A stretch of 64,000 nucleotides of DNA, taken from Candidatus Allofournierella pullicola. Its GTDB lineage: Bacteria > Bacillota > Clostridia > Oscillospirales > Ruminococcaceae. How positions within the stretch are numbered: the first letter of the stretch is position 1; every line of letters begins with the position of its first letter. This document shows, piece by piece, positions 51,094 through 59,242 of this stretch. The notes beneath the pieces were generated by a model, which was not told where the DNA came from, searched no databases, and saw nothing but the letters and a program-made list of their open reading frames with translations. The stretch is taken from contig DXFW01000024.1 of assembly GCA_019114225.1 (NCBI GenBank), forward strand, positions 41,219-105,218, written 5' to 3'. The position numbers were made by a program, and so were the translations under genes.

Positions 51094-52104
51094 ATGAAGC
51101 GTGACATGAATGCCTGGCTGGAGGCGCTGCGCACCGCCCCGGTCAAAAAGGCGCTGCCCGTTCTTTCCTTCCCTGCGGTGCAGCTGATGAACATCACCGT
51201 GAGCGAGCTTATTTCCAGCGCCGAGGCCCAGGCCCAGGCCATGGAACTGGTGGCGCAGCGCACCGACGCCGCCGCCAGCGTGAGCCTGATGGACCTTTCG
51301 GTGGAAGCCGAGTGCTTTGGCTCTCAGATCCGGGTGTCCGATGAGGAAGTGCCCACCGTGGTGGGCAGCATCGTTGCCACCGAAGAAGAGGCACAGGCGC
51401 TGGAAGTGCCCGCCGTGGGCGCGGGCCGCTCCGGCCTGTGCGTTGAAGCCATCCGCCTGGCGTCGCAACGTATCACCGACCGGCCGGTCTTTGCCGGCGT
51501 CATCGGTCCCTTCTCCCTGGCCGCCCGGCTGATGGACGTGACCGAGGCGATGGTGCTGTGCTACGACGAGCCGGACATGGTGCACATCCTGCTGGAGAAA
51601 GCCACCCGTTTCATCACCGACTACTGCCGCGCCTTCAAAGAAGCGGGCGCGAACGGCGTGGTCATTGCCGAGCCGGTGGCCGGGCTGCTGAGCCCCGCGC
51701 TGGAGGAAGAATTCTCCGCGCCTTACATTAAAAAGATCGTGGACGCCGTGCAGGACGACTCCTTTCTGGTGATCTACCACAACTGCGGCGGGGCGGTCAT
51801 CCGCCAGATCGACTCCATCCTCTCCACCGGGGCCGCCGCTTACCACTTCGGCAACGCCATCGACATGGCCGAAATGATGACCCACATCCCCGCCGGCACC
51901 GTGGCCATGGGCAACGTGGACCCGGCGGGCGAATTCCGGAACGGCACTCCGGAATCCATCCGCGCGGCCACCTGGAAAGTGATGGAGGCGTGCTGCCAAT
52001 ACCCCAACTTCGTCATCTCCTCCGGCTGTGACATCCCGCCTCTTTCCCGCTGGGAGAACATCAACGCATTCTTTGCCGCAGTGGCGGAGTTCTACGCACG
52101 ATGA
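51094..52104 (+). CDS. Uroporphyrinogen-decarboxylase-family cobalamin methyltransferase
   Basis: Methyltransferase (336 aa) of the UroD superfamily (MtaA/MtbA/CmuA branch). Zinc ligands of this branch are visible: His229 and Cys231 in VIYHNCGGAV and Cys312 in SSGCDIPP. In known systems such proteins transfer the methyl between the corrinoid protein and coenzyme M, tetrahydrofolate or an O-methyl donor. As no MttB-, MtaB- or MtbB-like gene is nearby, this gene may supply the substrate-specific step. ATG 51094 follows GAGAGGAG. Confidence 0.9.
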   Translation: MKRDMNAWLEALRTAPVKKALPVLSFPAVQLMNITVSELISSAEAQAQAMELVAQRTDAAASVSLMDLSVEAECFGSQIRVSDEEVPTVVGSIVATEEEAQALEVPAVGAGRSGLCVEAIRLASQRITDRPVFAGVIGPFSLAARLMDVTEAMVLCYDEPDMVHILLEKATRFITDYCRAFKEAGANGVVIAEPVAGLLSPALEEEFSAPYIKKIVDAVQDDSFLVIYHNCGGAVIRQIDSILSTGAAAYHFGNAIDMAEMMTHIPAGTVAMGNVDPAGEFRNGTPESIRAATWKVMEACCQYPNFVISSGCDIPPLSRWENINAFFAAVAEFYAR

Positions 52105-52661
52105 GCGGCGAATGGATGGAGGCGCTGCGCCTCCGTGTGCTGGAAGAGGGCGCGTTCCGGGCAGCCTTTGTGCCGGTGAAAGACATCTGTTTTGACCGTG
52201 TTTTCCGGGACGTGTGCGCCACCAACGCCTGCGGCAACTACGGCCGCTGCTGGATGTGCCCGCCGGACGTGGGCGGCATTGACGAAATGATGGCCGAAGC
52301 CCGGAGTTACGACATTGCGCTGGTCTACCAGACGGTGGACTCCCTGGAGGACAGCTTCGACTTTGAGGGCATGATGGACGCCGCCGCCCGCAGCAGCCGG
52401 CTGAGCCAGAAACTCACCGGCATTTTGCGGGAAGGCTCTTTCCCCCACTGGCTGCAGCTGGGGGCCGGCGGCTGTCATGTGTGCGAGGTGTGCGCCAAAC
52501 GCACGAACGAGCCCTGCCGCCACCCGGACCTGGCCCTGGCCTCGCTGGAGACCTACGGCGTGGACGTGTCCAAGCTGGCTGAGGCGGCCGGAATGAAATA
52601 CATCAACGGGCAGAACACCGTCACCTTTTTCGGGGCGGTGCTGTTCGGCAAAGGAGAGTGA
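52101..52661 (+). CDS. DUF2284 Cys-rich metal-binding protein
   Basis: Protein of 186 aa in the DUF2284 group. The Cys motif CGNYGRCWMCPPDVG lies near residues 41-55. A second set is LGAGGCHVCEVCAKRTNEPCRHPD near 113-140. The pattern suggests an iron-sulfur or other metal site, with electron transfer to the activating protein as one idea. The start overlaps the methyltransferase stop by 4 nt, and its own stop overlaps the next gene region, showing tight coupling. DUF2284 genes are frequent in corrinoid methyltransferase operons. Confidence 0.88.
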   Translation: MSGEWMEALRLRVLEEGAFRAAFVPVKDICFDRVFRDVCATNACGNYGRCWMCPPDVGGIDEMMAEARSYDIALVYQTVDSLEDSFDFEGMMDAAARSSRLSQKLTGILREGSFPHWLQLGAGGCHVCEVCAKRTNEPCRHPDLALASLETYGVDVSKLAEAAGMKYINGQNTVTFFGAVLFGKGE

Positions 52662-52669
52662 GGGCGGCC

Positions 52670-54160
52670 ATGGTCACCATCACCGTCAACGGAACAGTTT
52701 TTCCGGTCGAACCCGGCGCCCGGCTAAGCGACTGCCTGCCGGCTCACGCCGCTCCCGAGACCCCCTGCGGCGGGGCGGGGCGCTGCGGCAAATGCCGGGT
52801 GGTGGCCCGGGGCTGTTTGAGCGAGCCTTCCCCGGAGGAGCTGCGCGCGCTCTCCCCCGCTGAACTCGCCCGCGGCGTGCGCCTTGCCTGCTGCACCCGG
52901 GTGCTGGGCAGCTGTGAAGTGTTCTCCGGGGCCAGTGCACCCGCCTTCATTCTGGGCGAAAGCGAGGCTCTGCCTGCCCCCGCGCCGATGTTCGGACGGG
53001 TGGGCGCGGCGGTGGACGTGGGCACCACCACCCTTGCCGTCTGCCTCTACGGCCCGGACGGCGCGCTGCTGGCCCAGGCCGGCAAAATGAATCCCCAGCG
53101 GCGCTGGGGCGCGGACGTGATCAGCCGTATCGAGGCTTCCCGCCGGGGTGAACGCGAAGCACTGGCCCAGGCCGTGCGGGAAGGGATCAACGAGCTGCTG
53201 GCGGAGCTGTGCGCCGGAGCGGGCCTTGCCGCCGACGCGCCGGACGCTCTTGTCATCACCGGCAACACCGCCATGCTCTATCTGCTCACCGGGGCCGACC
53301 CGGACTGCCTGGCCCACGCCCCTTTTGAGGCCGACCGTCTGTTCGGTGAAACGCTCACCGGCGCGGACCTGGGCCTTTGCTGCCCCGGCGCGGCGGTGTA
53401 TCTGCCCCGGTGCATTTCCGCCTTTGTGGGAGCGGACACCGCCACCGCCCTGCTGGCTGCCGGCCTGACCGAACAGCCCGGCGTGCACCTGCTGGCGGAC
53501 ATCGGCACCAACGGCGAGATCGCTTTGTGGGACGGCCACACCCTCTCCTGCTGTTCCACCGCCGCCGGGCCTGCCTTTGAGGGCGCGGGGCTTTCCATGG
53601 GAATGCCCGGCCGGGCGGGCGCGGTGGATCACGTCACGCTGGAAAACGGCCGTCTGAATGCCCATGTGCTGGGCGAAACCGAGGCGGAGGGCATTTGCGG
53701 CAGCGGCGTGGTGGACGCACTGGCCTGCCTGCTGGCCGCAGGCGACCTGGACGAAAGCGGCCTGCTGGACCCCGAGCCGGCCCAGATCTGCGGAAAGGTG
53801 TTCCTCACCCAAAAGGATGTGCGCGCCGTGCAGCTTGCCAAAAGCGCCGTGGCGGCGGGCATTGTCACCCTGACCCATGCCTCCGGCGCGGAGCCGGACC
53901 GGGTGGACAGTCTTTCCATCGCCGGGGGATTCGGCAGCTATCTGGACGTGAAAAGCGCCGGGGCCATCGGCCTCATTCCGGAGGAGCTGGTTCCCCGGAC
54001 GCGCATTCTGGGCAACGCAGCCCTGCGGGGCGCGGCCATGCTGCTGCTGGACCGCACGCTGCAGGCGCGCTGCGAAAGCACCGCGCGGCAAGCTGTTACC
54101 GTGGACCTTGCTTCCAGCAAGGTGTTTTTCCAGGCTTACACCGACTGTATGTTTTTCTGA
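52670..54160 (+). CDS. Corrinoid activation protein, [2Fe-2S] ASKHA ATPase (RACE type)
   Basis: Reductive activator of corrinoid-dependent enzymes (496 aa). The N-terminal plant-type ferredoxin domain has Cys33, Cys39, Cys42 and Cys74/75 (PCGGAGRCGKC, then LACCTRV). The rest is an ASKHA-like actin-fold domain with nucleotide motifs DVGTTTLAVCLYG, ADIGTNGEIALWDG and SIAGGFGSYLD. It reduces inactive Co(II) corrinoid to Co(I) at the expense of ATP. ATG 52670 is preferred (GAGGG upstream); GTG 52658 overlapping the previous stop is the alternative. Confidence 0.92.
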   Translation: MVTITVNGTVFPVEPGARLSDCLPAHAAPETPCGGAGRCGKCRVVARGCLSEPSPEELRALSPAELARGVRLACCTRVLGSCEVFSGASAPAFILGESEALPAPAPMFGRVGAAVDVGTTTLAVCLYGPDGALLAQAGKMNPQRRWGADVISRIEASRRGEREALAQAVREGINELLAELCAGAGLAADAPDALVITGNTAMLYLLTGADPDCLAHAPFEADRLFGETLTGADLGLCCPGAAVYLPRCISAFVGADTATALLAAGLTEQPGVHLLADIGTNGEIALWDGHTLSCCSTAAGPAFEGAGLSMGMPGRAGAVDHVTLENGRLNAHVLGETEAEGICGSGVVDALACLLAAGDLDESGLLDPEPAQICGKVFLTQKDVRAVQLAKSAVAAGIVTLTHASGAEPDRVDSLSIAGGFGSYLDVKSAGAIGLIPEELVPRTRILGNAALRGAAMLLLDRTLQARCESTARQAVTVDLASSKVFFQAYTDCMFF

Positions 54161-54176
54161 GCGGGTCTTTCAAACC

Positions 54177-54217
54177 AAAAGCGCAGGCCCGGGCAATGCC
54201 CGGGCCTGCGCTTTTTT
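54177..54217. terminator. Bidirectional terminator after the corrinoid operon
   Basis: Perfect 14-bp stem GCGCAGGCCCGGGC / GCCCGGGCCTGCGC, loop AAT, with A-run before and T6 after. Confidence 0.92.
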
Positions 54218-54232
54218 CAGCGGTCAGCCGCC

Positions 54233-55270
54233 TTACTCCATGGAAACCGCCACCTTGATGACGCCGTCCCGCCTGTTTTCAAACAACTCATAGGCCGCTT
54301 CGATGTCTTTCAAGGGGTAGGTGTGGGTGATGAGCGGGGTGGTGTCGATCTTGCCCTCTGCAATGAGACGCAGGGTCTCCTGGCAGTCGCAGCCGTCCAC
54401 TCCGCCGGTCTTGAAAACGAGGTTTTTGCCGTACATCTCCGGCAGGGGCAGCACCTGCGGCCCGTCATAGAGCGCCACCACCGTGACGACCGCGTTGGGG
54501 CGGGCGCAGTCCCACGCCATGCGGAAGGTCTCGCCGCTGCCCGCCACTTCCAGAACCACATCCGCTCCGCCGTGGTCGCTGTGGGCCAGCACGAATTCCT
54601 TGAGGCTCCCGGGCACGGTGGTCAGCACCTGGGGCCAATGGGCGCGGACGAACGCCAGGCGGCTCTCGTCCACGTCGCAGACGATGATCCGCTTGGGATG
54701 GTGCAGCAGCACGCACTGAAGGGTGCACAGGCCCGTGGGCCCTGCGCCGATGATGAGCACCGTGTCCTCCTCTTTTATCTCGGAGATACGCGCCGCCCAG
54801 TAGCCGGTCGCCAGCACGTCGCCCACAAACAACGCCTGCCGGTCGCTGACTTCGTCGGGTATCCTGTTCAGCCCCTGGTCCGCATAGGGCACCCGCACAT
54901 ACTCCGCCTGGCCGCCGTCGATCCGGCAGCCCAGGGCCCAGCCGCCGTTGGGGTCGGTGCAGTTGTTCACCCAGCCGTGCCGGCAGAAGAAGCAGTCGCC
55001 ACAGAAGGTCTCCACGTTCACCGTCACCCGGTCGCCCGGCTTCACAGAGGTGACGGCGGAGCCCACCTGCTCCACAATGCCCACCATCTCATGGCCCACG
55101 GTAATGCCTGGCACGGCCCGGGGCACGCTGCCGTGCTTGATGTGCAGATCGCTGGAACAGATACTGGCCAGCGTCACCTTCACGATCGCGTCCCGGTCGT
55201 TTTGAAGGACAGGCTTCGGTTTTTCCCGCAGTTCAAATTTGCCCCGTTCGACGTATGTATATGCCAGCAT
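54233..55270 (-). CDS. Zinc-dependent medium-chain alcohol dehydrogenase
   Basis: NAD(P)-dependent dehydrogenase (345 aa) of the MDR superfamily. Catalytic zinc motifs are SICSSDLHIKHG and VGHEMVGIVEQVG (GHE). The structural-zinc region has Cys residues in VNVETFCGDCFFCRHGWVNNC. The Rossmann motif is VLIIGAGPTGLCTLQCV. It oxidises an alcohol or polyol; the GGWALGCRIDGGQAEYVRVP element places it near the formaldehyde/threonine-dehydrogenase-like group, substrate not resolved. ATG 55270 follows AAAGGAAAGG; the upstream open frame is rejected. Confidence 0.91.
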   Translation of the reverse strand: MLAYTYVERGKFELREKPKPVLQNDRDAIVKVTLASICSSDLHIKHGSVPRAVPGITVGHEMVGIVEQVGSAVTSVKPGDRVTVNVETFCGDCFFCRHGWVNNCTDPNGGWALGCRIDGGQAEYVRVPYADQGLNRIPDEVSDRQALFVGDVLATGYWAARISEIKEEDTVLIIGAGPTGLCTLQCVLLHHPKRIIVCDVDESRLAFVRAHWPQVLTTVPGSLKEFVLAHSDHGGADVVLEVAGSGETFRMAWDCARPNAVVTVVALYDGPQVLPLPEMYGKNLVFKTGGVDGCDCQETLRLIAEGKIDTTPLITHTYPLKDIEAAYELFENRRDGVIKVAVSME

Positions 55271-55455
55271 GACGTTCCCTTTCCTTTCTTCCTTCGGCCT
55301 TGGGCGGCGGCGTTGCGGCCCTGCCCGTCCCGCGTTCCTGTTCCGGTCAAAGCCCGGCAGGCCCGGCATTGGAGTTTTCCTCCCCGGTTTTGTCCGGGCA
55401 CTCCCGCCGCAGCCTTTAAATACATTTTATCATATGGTTGCAACCGTGGGCGCGC

Positions 55456-55508
55456 AAAAAGCCCCCTGCCGCAGGTTTTCTCCCGCAGCAGGGGGCCGTT
55501 TTTATCAA
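55456..55508. terminator. Terminator after the chimeric GH2/kinase gene
   Basis: Stem GCCCCCTGC / GCAGGGGGC with A5 on one side and T5 on the other and an inner partial stem. It closes the minus-strand chimera transcript. Confidence 0.82.
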
Positions 55509-55522
55509 AGGTACGCCGTTTT

Positions 55523-56446
55523 TCAGCGCTGCACGCGGCCGGAGCCGTCGCCGCCGGCCAGCTTTTCCACTTCTGCCACGGTGGCGAAGTTGTAGTCGCC
55601 CTCGATGGAGTGCTTCAAAGCGGAAGCCGCCACCGCGAACTCCACCGCCTGCTGGCTGGTGCGGCCCTCCAGCAGGGCGTGGATGAGGCCGCCGCCGAAG
55701 CTGTCGCCGCCGCCAATGCGGTCGATGATGTGCAGATGGTACAGCTTGGAGAAGCAGTACTCGCCCGCCGCCACGTCGTAGAGCATGGCGCTCCAGTCGT
55801 TGTCGAAGGCGGACTTGCTCTCCCGCAGGGTGATGGCCACCTTCTCGAAGCCGAACTTCTCCGCCAGCTGACGGGCCACGGACTTGTAGCCCTCCTTGTT
55901 CAGCGCGCCGGGGGCGTTGTTCCAGCTTTCCACCCGCACCTCGCCGTCGGCGCCCGCCACGCGGGGGGTCACCTTCAGGCCGGGGCCGCCGAAGTGGTCC
56001 ATGGAGAAGCGGTGCTTGTTCACCACCACCAGTTCCACGTCCCGGTAAATGCCGCCGTAGAAGGTGAAGTCCGCCTTCTGGGGATAGACCCGGTCGTTCA
56101 CGCCGTTGTCCACCTTCACCACCAGGTGATTCTCCTGCGCCAGCAGTCCGGTGACGCAGCCCCGGAAGGTGGAGTAACCGCCGTCGTGGTGCAGCACCGG
56201 ATGGCCGTTCAGCTCCACATCGGCGCTGGCGTTCACGCCCGCAAATTCCAGATACACATCCTCCGCCGCCGGGTCGAACCGGGGCATGGCGAAGTCCTTC
56301 TCATAGGTGCAGGTGCCGCGCCAGTAGTCGTTGCCGCCGTCCTGCCCGTCCACCGCGTTCCAGGTGTGGGGCAGATCCACCGCGCAGGCGTCTCCCTGCG
56401 GGCCGGTGAAGGTCCACTGTTCATTCAAATTGATCCTTGTTCGCAT
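55523..56446 (-). CDS. Chimeric gene: GH2 N-terminal domain fused to C-terminal half of a PfkB-type KDG kinase
   Basis: An odd 307-aa open frame. Residues 1 to about 178 match the sugar-binding jelly-roll of GH2 beta-galactosidases (INLNEQWTFTGP, DLPHTWNAVDGQDGGNDYWR, YGGIYRDVELVVV) but the catalytic barrel is absent. From LNKEGYKSVARQ onward it matches the C-terminal part of a 2-keto-3-deoxygluconate kinase, including IDRIGGGDSFGGGL with the catalytic Asp. The kinase N-terminal half with its sugar site is missing. The reading frame is kept across the joint near 55900-55920. A deletion fusing two genes, or an assembly error, is more likely than a functional enzyme. ATG 56446 has a weak ribosome site. 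Confidence 0.82.
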   Translation of the reverse strand: MRTRINLNEQWTFTGPQGDACAVDLPHTWNAVDGQDGGNDYWRGTCTYEKDFAMPRFDPAAEDVYLEFAGVNASADVELNGHPVLHHDGGYSTFRGCVTGLLAQENHLVVKVDNGVNDRVYPQKADFTFYGGIYRDVELVVVNKHRFSMDHFGGPGLKVTPRVAGADGEVRVESWNNAPGALNKEGYKSVARQLAEKFGFEKVAITLRESKSAFDNDWSAMLYDVAAGEYCFSKLYHLHIIDRIGGGDSFGGGLIHALLEGRTSQQAVEFAVAASALKHSIEGDYNFATVAEVEKLAGGDGSGRVQR

Positions 56447-57007
56447 GGCCGTTTCTTTGTTCCCTTCTGTCCCGCGAAAAATTTCACGATCTTGTCTCAA
56501 TGCCTCTCAATTATAGGTAGCACACCGCCGGATTTCAATTTACTTTCCCCAAGTGGTGCAAAACGCGGCATATGTGGCACGTGTGTTTCCAAATTAGTCC
56601 GCAAAATTTTGTGCAAAACGCGCATAAAATTTCTTTTCCGCACCTCTGACGCCGGGTGCTCTCCCCCGCGTCCAAAGCAAAGGGGCGGCCCGCCGCGCCG
56701 GAAAGGCACACAAAAGCAAGCCCTCTTTCCCGCACCAGGCAGTGCACGGCCTTGCTCCGGGCGTCCGCAAGGTCCCTCTCCCCTCCCCCTTCGGTTGCGA
56801 GGAGGTCCGGGCCGCAAAAGCCTCTCTTTGCGCTGCGTCCGCAAAGCGTATCATACGTGCCTTTTATCATTTTGAAGCCTTCCGCAAGCGGCGCACAATA
56901 TGGTATAGTTCTATTAGGAAAAACCGTTTCCCCCGGCAGGAAGTGCATTCGCAATACCCGCCCCCGGGGCCACTTGCGGGCAGCATGGATCAAAGTGAGG
57001 TGCGCTT
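56447..57007. other. Gene-free region upstream of the GH20 gene
   Basis: About 560 bp without a convincing gene. Holds candidate promoters of the GH20 gene (TATAGT at 56904-56909; a CAATAT element near 56896) and a LacI-type dyad GGAAAAACCGTTTCC (56917-56931). The left 300 bp show nothing recognisable. Confidence 0.6.
56917..56931 (+). promoter_or_regulatory. Possible LacI-type operator of the GH20 gene
   Basis: GGAAA-N5-TTTCC dyad with CG near its middle (GGAAAAACCGTTTCC), just after a TATAGT -10-like hexamer, about 80 bp before the start codon. No lacI gene is adjacent. Confidence 0.42.
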
Positions 57008-58873
57008 ATGTTTTTTGGTCTTACCGCTCAACAGCAAAAGGCTGTGGAAGAATATTATCCTCAGGGCACTGCGTTCCTGCGGGGGCTTGACGTGTACGTT
57101 GAAACAGCGGAAAAAGGGCTCTCCGTGCAAATAGAAAAGGACCGCGCTGTGATCCGTTTGGAAAGCGGAAGGTCCTTTGGGCGGGCATTGCTTCTGTTGG
57201 AAGACGCACTTTCTCTCGGCGGCGAAGTAACGCTCTCCGAATCTCCGGGCTACCGGCAGCTGGGACTTATGCTCGATTGTTCGCGCAATGCTGTTCCCAC
57301 ATTCGACACCTTTTGCAAGCTGGTCGTCTGCATTTCTAAAATGGGTTACACCGCATTGCAGTTGTATATGGAGGATACATATCAAATAGAAGAATATCCC
57401 TACTTCGGATACCGCCGCGGCGGATACACCCCGGACCAGCTGCGGAAAATGGACGCCTTTGCGGCACAAATGGGTGTGGAACTTATCCCGGCAATACAAA
57501 CCCTGGCTCACCTGGGTCAGTCGCTGCGCTGGAAAGCCTTTGAAGATGTGCTGGACATCGACGATATCCTGTTGGTGGATGAAGAAAAGACCTACCGTCT
57601 GATCGACGCAATGTTCCGCACCTTGGCCGGATCCTTCACCAGCCGCCAGGTCAATATCGGTATGGATGAGGCCCATTTGATCGGGCTGGGCGCTTATTTA
57701 AAGCAGCACGGATACCAGGACCGGATGCAGCTTTTGCTGCGCCATTTTGCGCATGTGCACCAAATCGCGAAAAAATATGGTTTTCATGTAATGCTTTGGA
57801 GCGACATGTTCTTCCGTTTGGCCACCGGAGGGGAATACTATTCTGCAGACTGCCCGGTAGATCCGTCTGTCCGCCAAACGCTTCCCGACGATGTGTCGCT
57901 GATCTATTGGGACTACTATTCCGAAGACAAAGCGATCTATGACGCGATGTTCCAAAAGCACAAGGAAATCTCCGACCGGATCGTTTTTGCCGGCGGCGCT
58001 TGGAAATGGACCGGATTTTGCCCGGGCAACGGTTTCAGTATGCATGTGGCCGATCTGGCCCATGCAAGCTGCATTCAGCACGGTGTGCAGCAGGTGCTGA
58101 TCACCGCCTGGGCCGACAACGGTGCCGAGTGCTCTTTGTTTTCGATTTTGCCATCCCTCCAATACTGGGCCGAGCTGTGCTATACAAACGGAAGCAAAAA
58201 CGTCAGGGCACATTTCCCCCGCTGCTGCATGGGGGCTGATTTTGACTGTTTTTTGTGCCTGGACCAGCCGCAATATACTCCCGGGAATCCCAAGCCCGGA
58301 AGAGTGTCTGTTAACCCTGTGAAATACCTGTTCTATCAGGATCTGCTGTGCGGATTGTTTGACGCGCACGTGGACCCTGTCACATATCCGGAGCACTTTT
58401 CCGCCTGCGCACAAGCCCTTTCCAGCGCAAAGGAGCGAACGCCGGAAAACTGGCAGTACCTGTTTGATACATTGATCTCTTTGTGCAAGGTGCTGGAGCA
58501 AAAGTGCGCCCTTGGCCTGGAGATACGCGCGGCCTATGAAGCCGGAAACACCCGGCAATTGGCTCTCATCGCCAACAACCGTCTCCCCGCGCTGAAAGAG
58601 GAATTGAAAGGCTTTTTGCAGTTGTTCCACAGGCAGTGGCTTTTGGAAAACAGCGTCTTTGGCCTGGATGTGATCGATCTGCGTGTGGGCGGATTGATCC
58701 AGCGCGTGGAGACCGCGGCCCAGCGTATCGGCGCTTATGTGCACGGCGAGATCCCGCGTTTGGAGGAAGTGGAGGTCCCGCTTCTGCCATTTGAACCAGA
58801 CACCCTGAACCAGGATATTTATGTTCACTACTGGCACAAAATGGTTTCGGTCTCCAACCTGTGCGCCAACTGA
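57008..58873 (+). CDS. GH20-family beta-N-acetylhexosaminidase-like protein
   Basis: Glycoside hydrolase of 621 aa. The GH20 catalytic Asp-Glu pair is Asp220-Glu221 in NIGMDEAHLIGLG, after a barrel with YTALQLYMEDTYQI and ELIPAIQTLAHLGQSL. Substrate-assisted cleavage of terminal N-acetylhexosamine is the family reaction; this branch is the cytoplasmic GH20 type found in Firmicutes, since no signal peptide is present. Residues about 400-621 form a helical C-terminal domain. ATG 57008 follows GAGGTG. Stands alone, closed by a terminator. Codon use is more A/T-rich than in the left part of the window. Confidence 0.87.
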   Translation: MFFGLTAQQQKAVEEYYPQGTAFLRGLDVYVETAEKGLSVQIEKDRAVIRLESGRSFGRALLLLEDALSLGGEVTLSESPGYRQLGLMLDCSRNAVPTFDTFCKLVVCISKMGYTALQLYMEDTYQIEEYPYFGYRRGGYTPDQLRKMDAFAAQMGVELIPAIQTLAHLGQSLRWKAFEDVLDIDDILLVDEEKTYRLIDAMFRTLAGSFTSRQVNIGMDEAHLIGLGAYLKQHGYQDRMQLLLRHFAHVHQIAKKYGFHVMLWSDMFFRLATGGEYYSADCPVDPSVRQTLPDDVSLIYWDYYSEDKAIYDAMFQKHKEISDRIVFAGGAWKWTGFCPGNGFSMHVADLAHASCIQHGVQQVLITAWADNGAECSLFSILPSLQYWAELCYTNGSKNVRAHFPRCCMGADFDCFLCLDQPQYTPGNPKPGRVSVNPVKYLFYQDLLCGLFDAHVDPVTYPEHFSACAQALSSAKERTPENWQYLFDTLISLCKVLEQKCALGLEIRAAYEAGNTRQLALIANNRLPALKEELKGFLQLFHRQWLLENSVFGLDVIDLRVGGLIQRVETAAQRIGAYVHGEIPRLEEVEVPLLPFEPDTLNQDIYVHYWHKMVSVSNLCAN

Positions 58874-58949
58874 TCGCTGACGTTTTTTCAAAGTCAAAGC
58901 CGGGCGGTGAAATCACAGGCCGCAAAACTTGTTTCAATAAAAATCAAAA

Positions 58950-58989
58950 GCAGACCGCTCCGTCACAGCGATGGAGCGGTCTGCTTTAT
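58950..58989 (+). terminator. Terminator of the GH20 gene
   Basis: Perfect 12-bp stem GCAGACCGCTCC / GGAGCGGTCTGC with 11-nt loop, followed by TTTATT. Confidence 0.87.
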
Positions 58990-59173
58990 TCCGGCAGGGA
59001 TTTCTGCGAGTATAAATCCATATAGGTCAGCCTGTCTTGGTCCCTGCCCCGCATGGCAAATGTGTTCCGCTGCAGAACAAAAGGGCAATCACAAGAACAA
59101 ATCAAAATCGTTTTGTTTCTCCAAAATCATTGCAGTTTTCGGGAATTTAATCAAAAGTTCATAGCTTGTTTAT

Positions 59174-59194
59174 ATATGGCAGCCGCTGGCATAT
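59174..59194 (+). promoter_or_regulatory. Inverted repeat ahead of the ABC exporter genes
   Basis: ATATGGCAG-CCG-CTGGCATAT, 8 of 9 positions matched, centred 59 bp before the ABC start. Candidate operator for a missing regulator; no promoter was firmly placed. Confidence 0.45.
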
Positions 59195-59242
59195 TACACT
59201 GAAGCAAGCACTTGCCAAAAAAATATCAAAAGGTGGAGTGAT

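Larger units (their letters stand above)
58874..59242. other. Gene-free region between GH20 and ABC genes
   Basis: Holds the GH20 terminator and about 250 bp of A/T-rich sequence with an inverted repeat before the ABC gene. No gene is recognisable. Confidence 0.7.
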
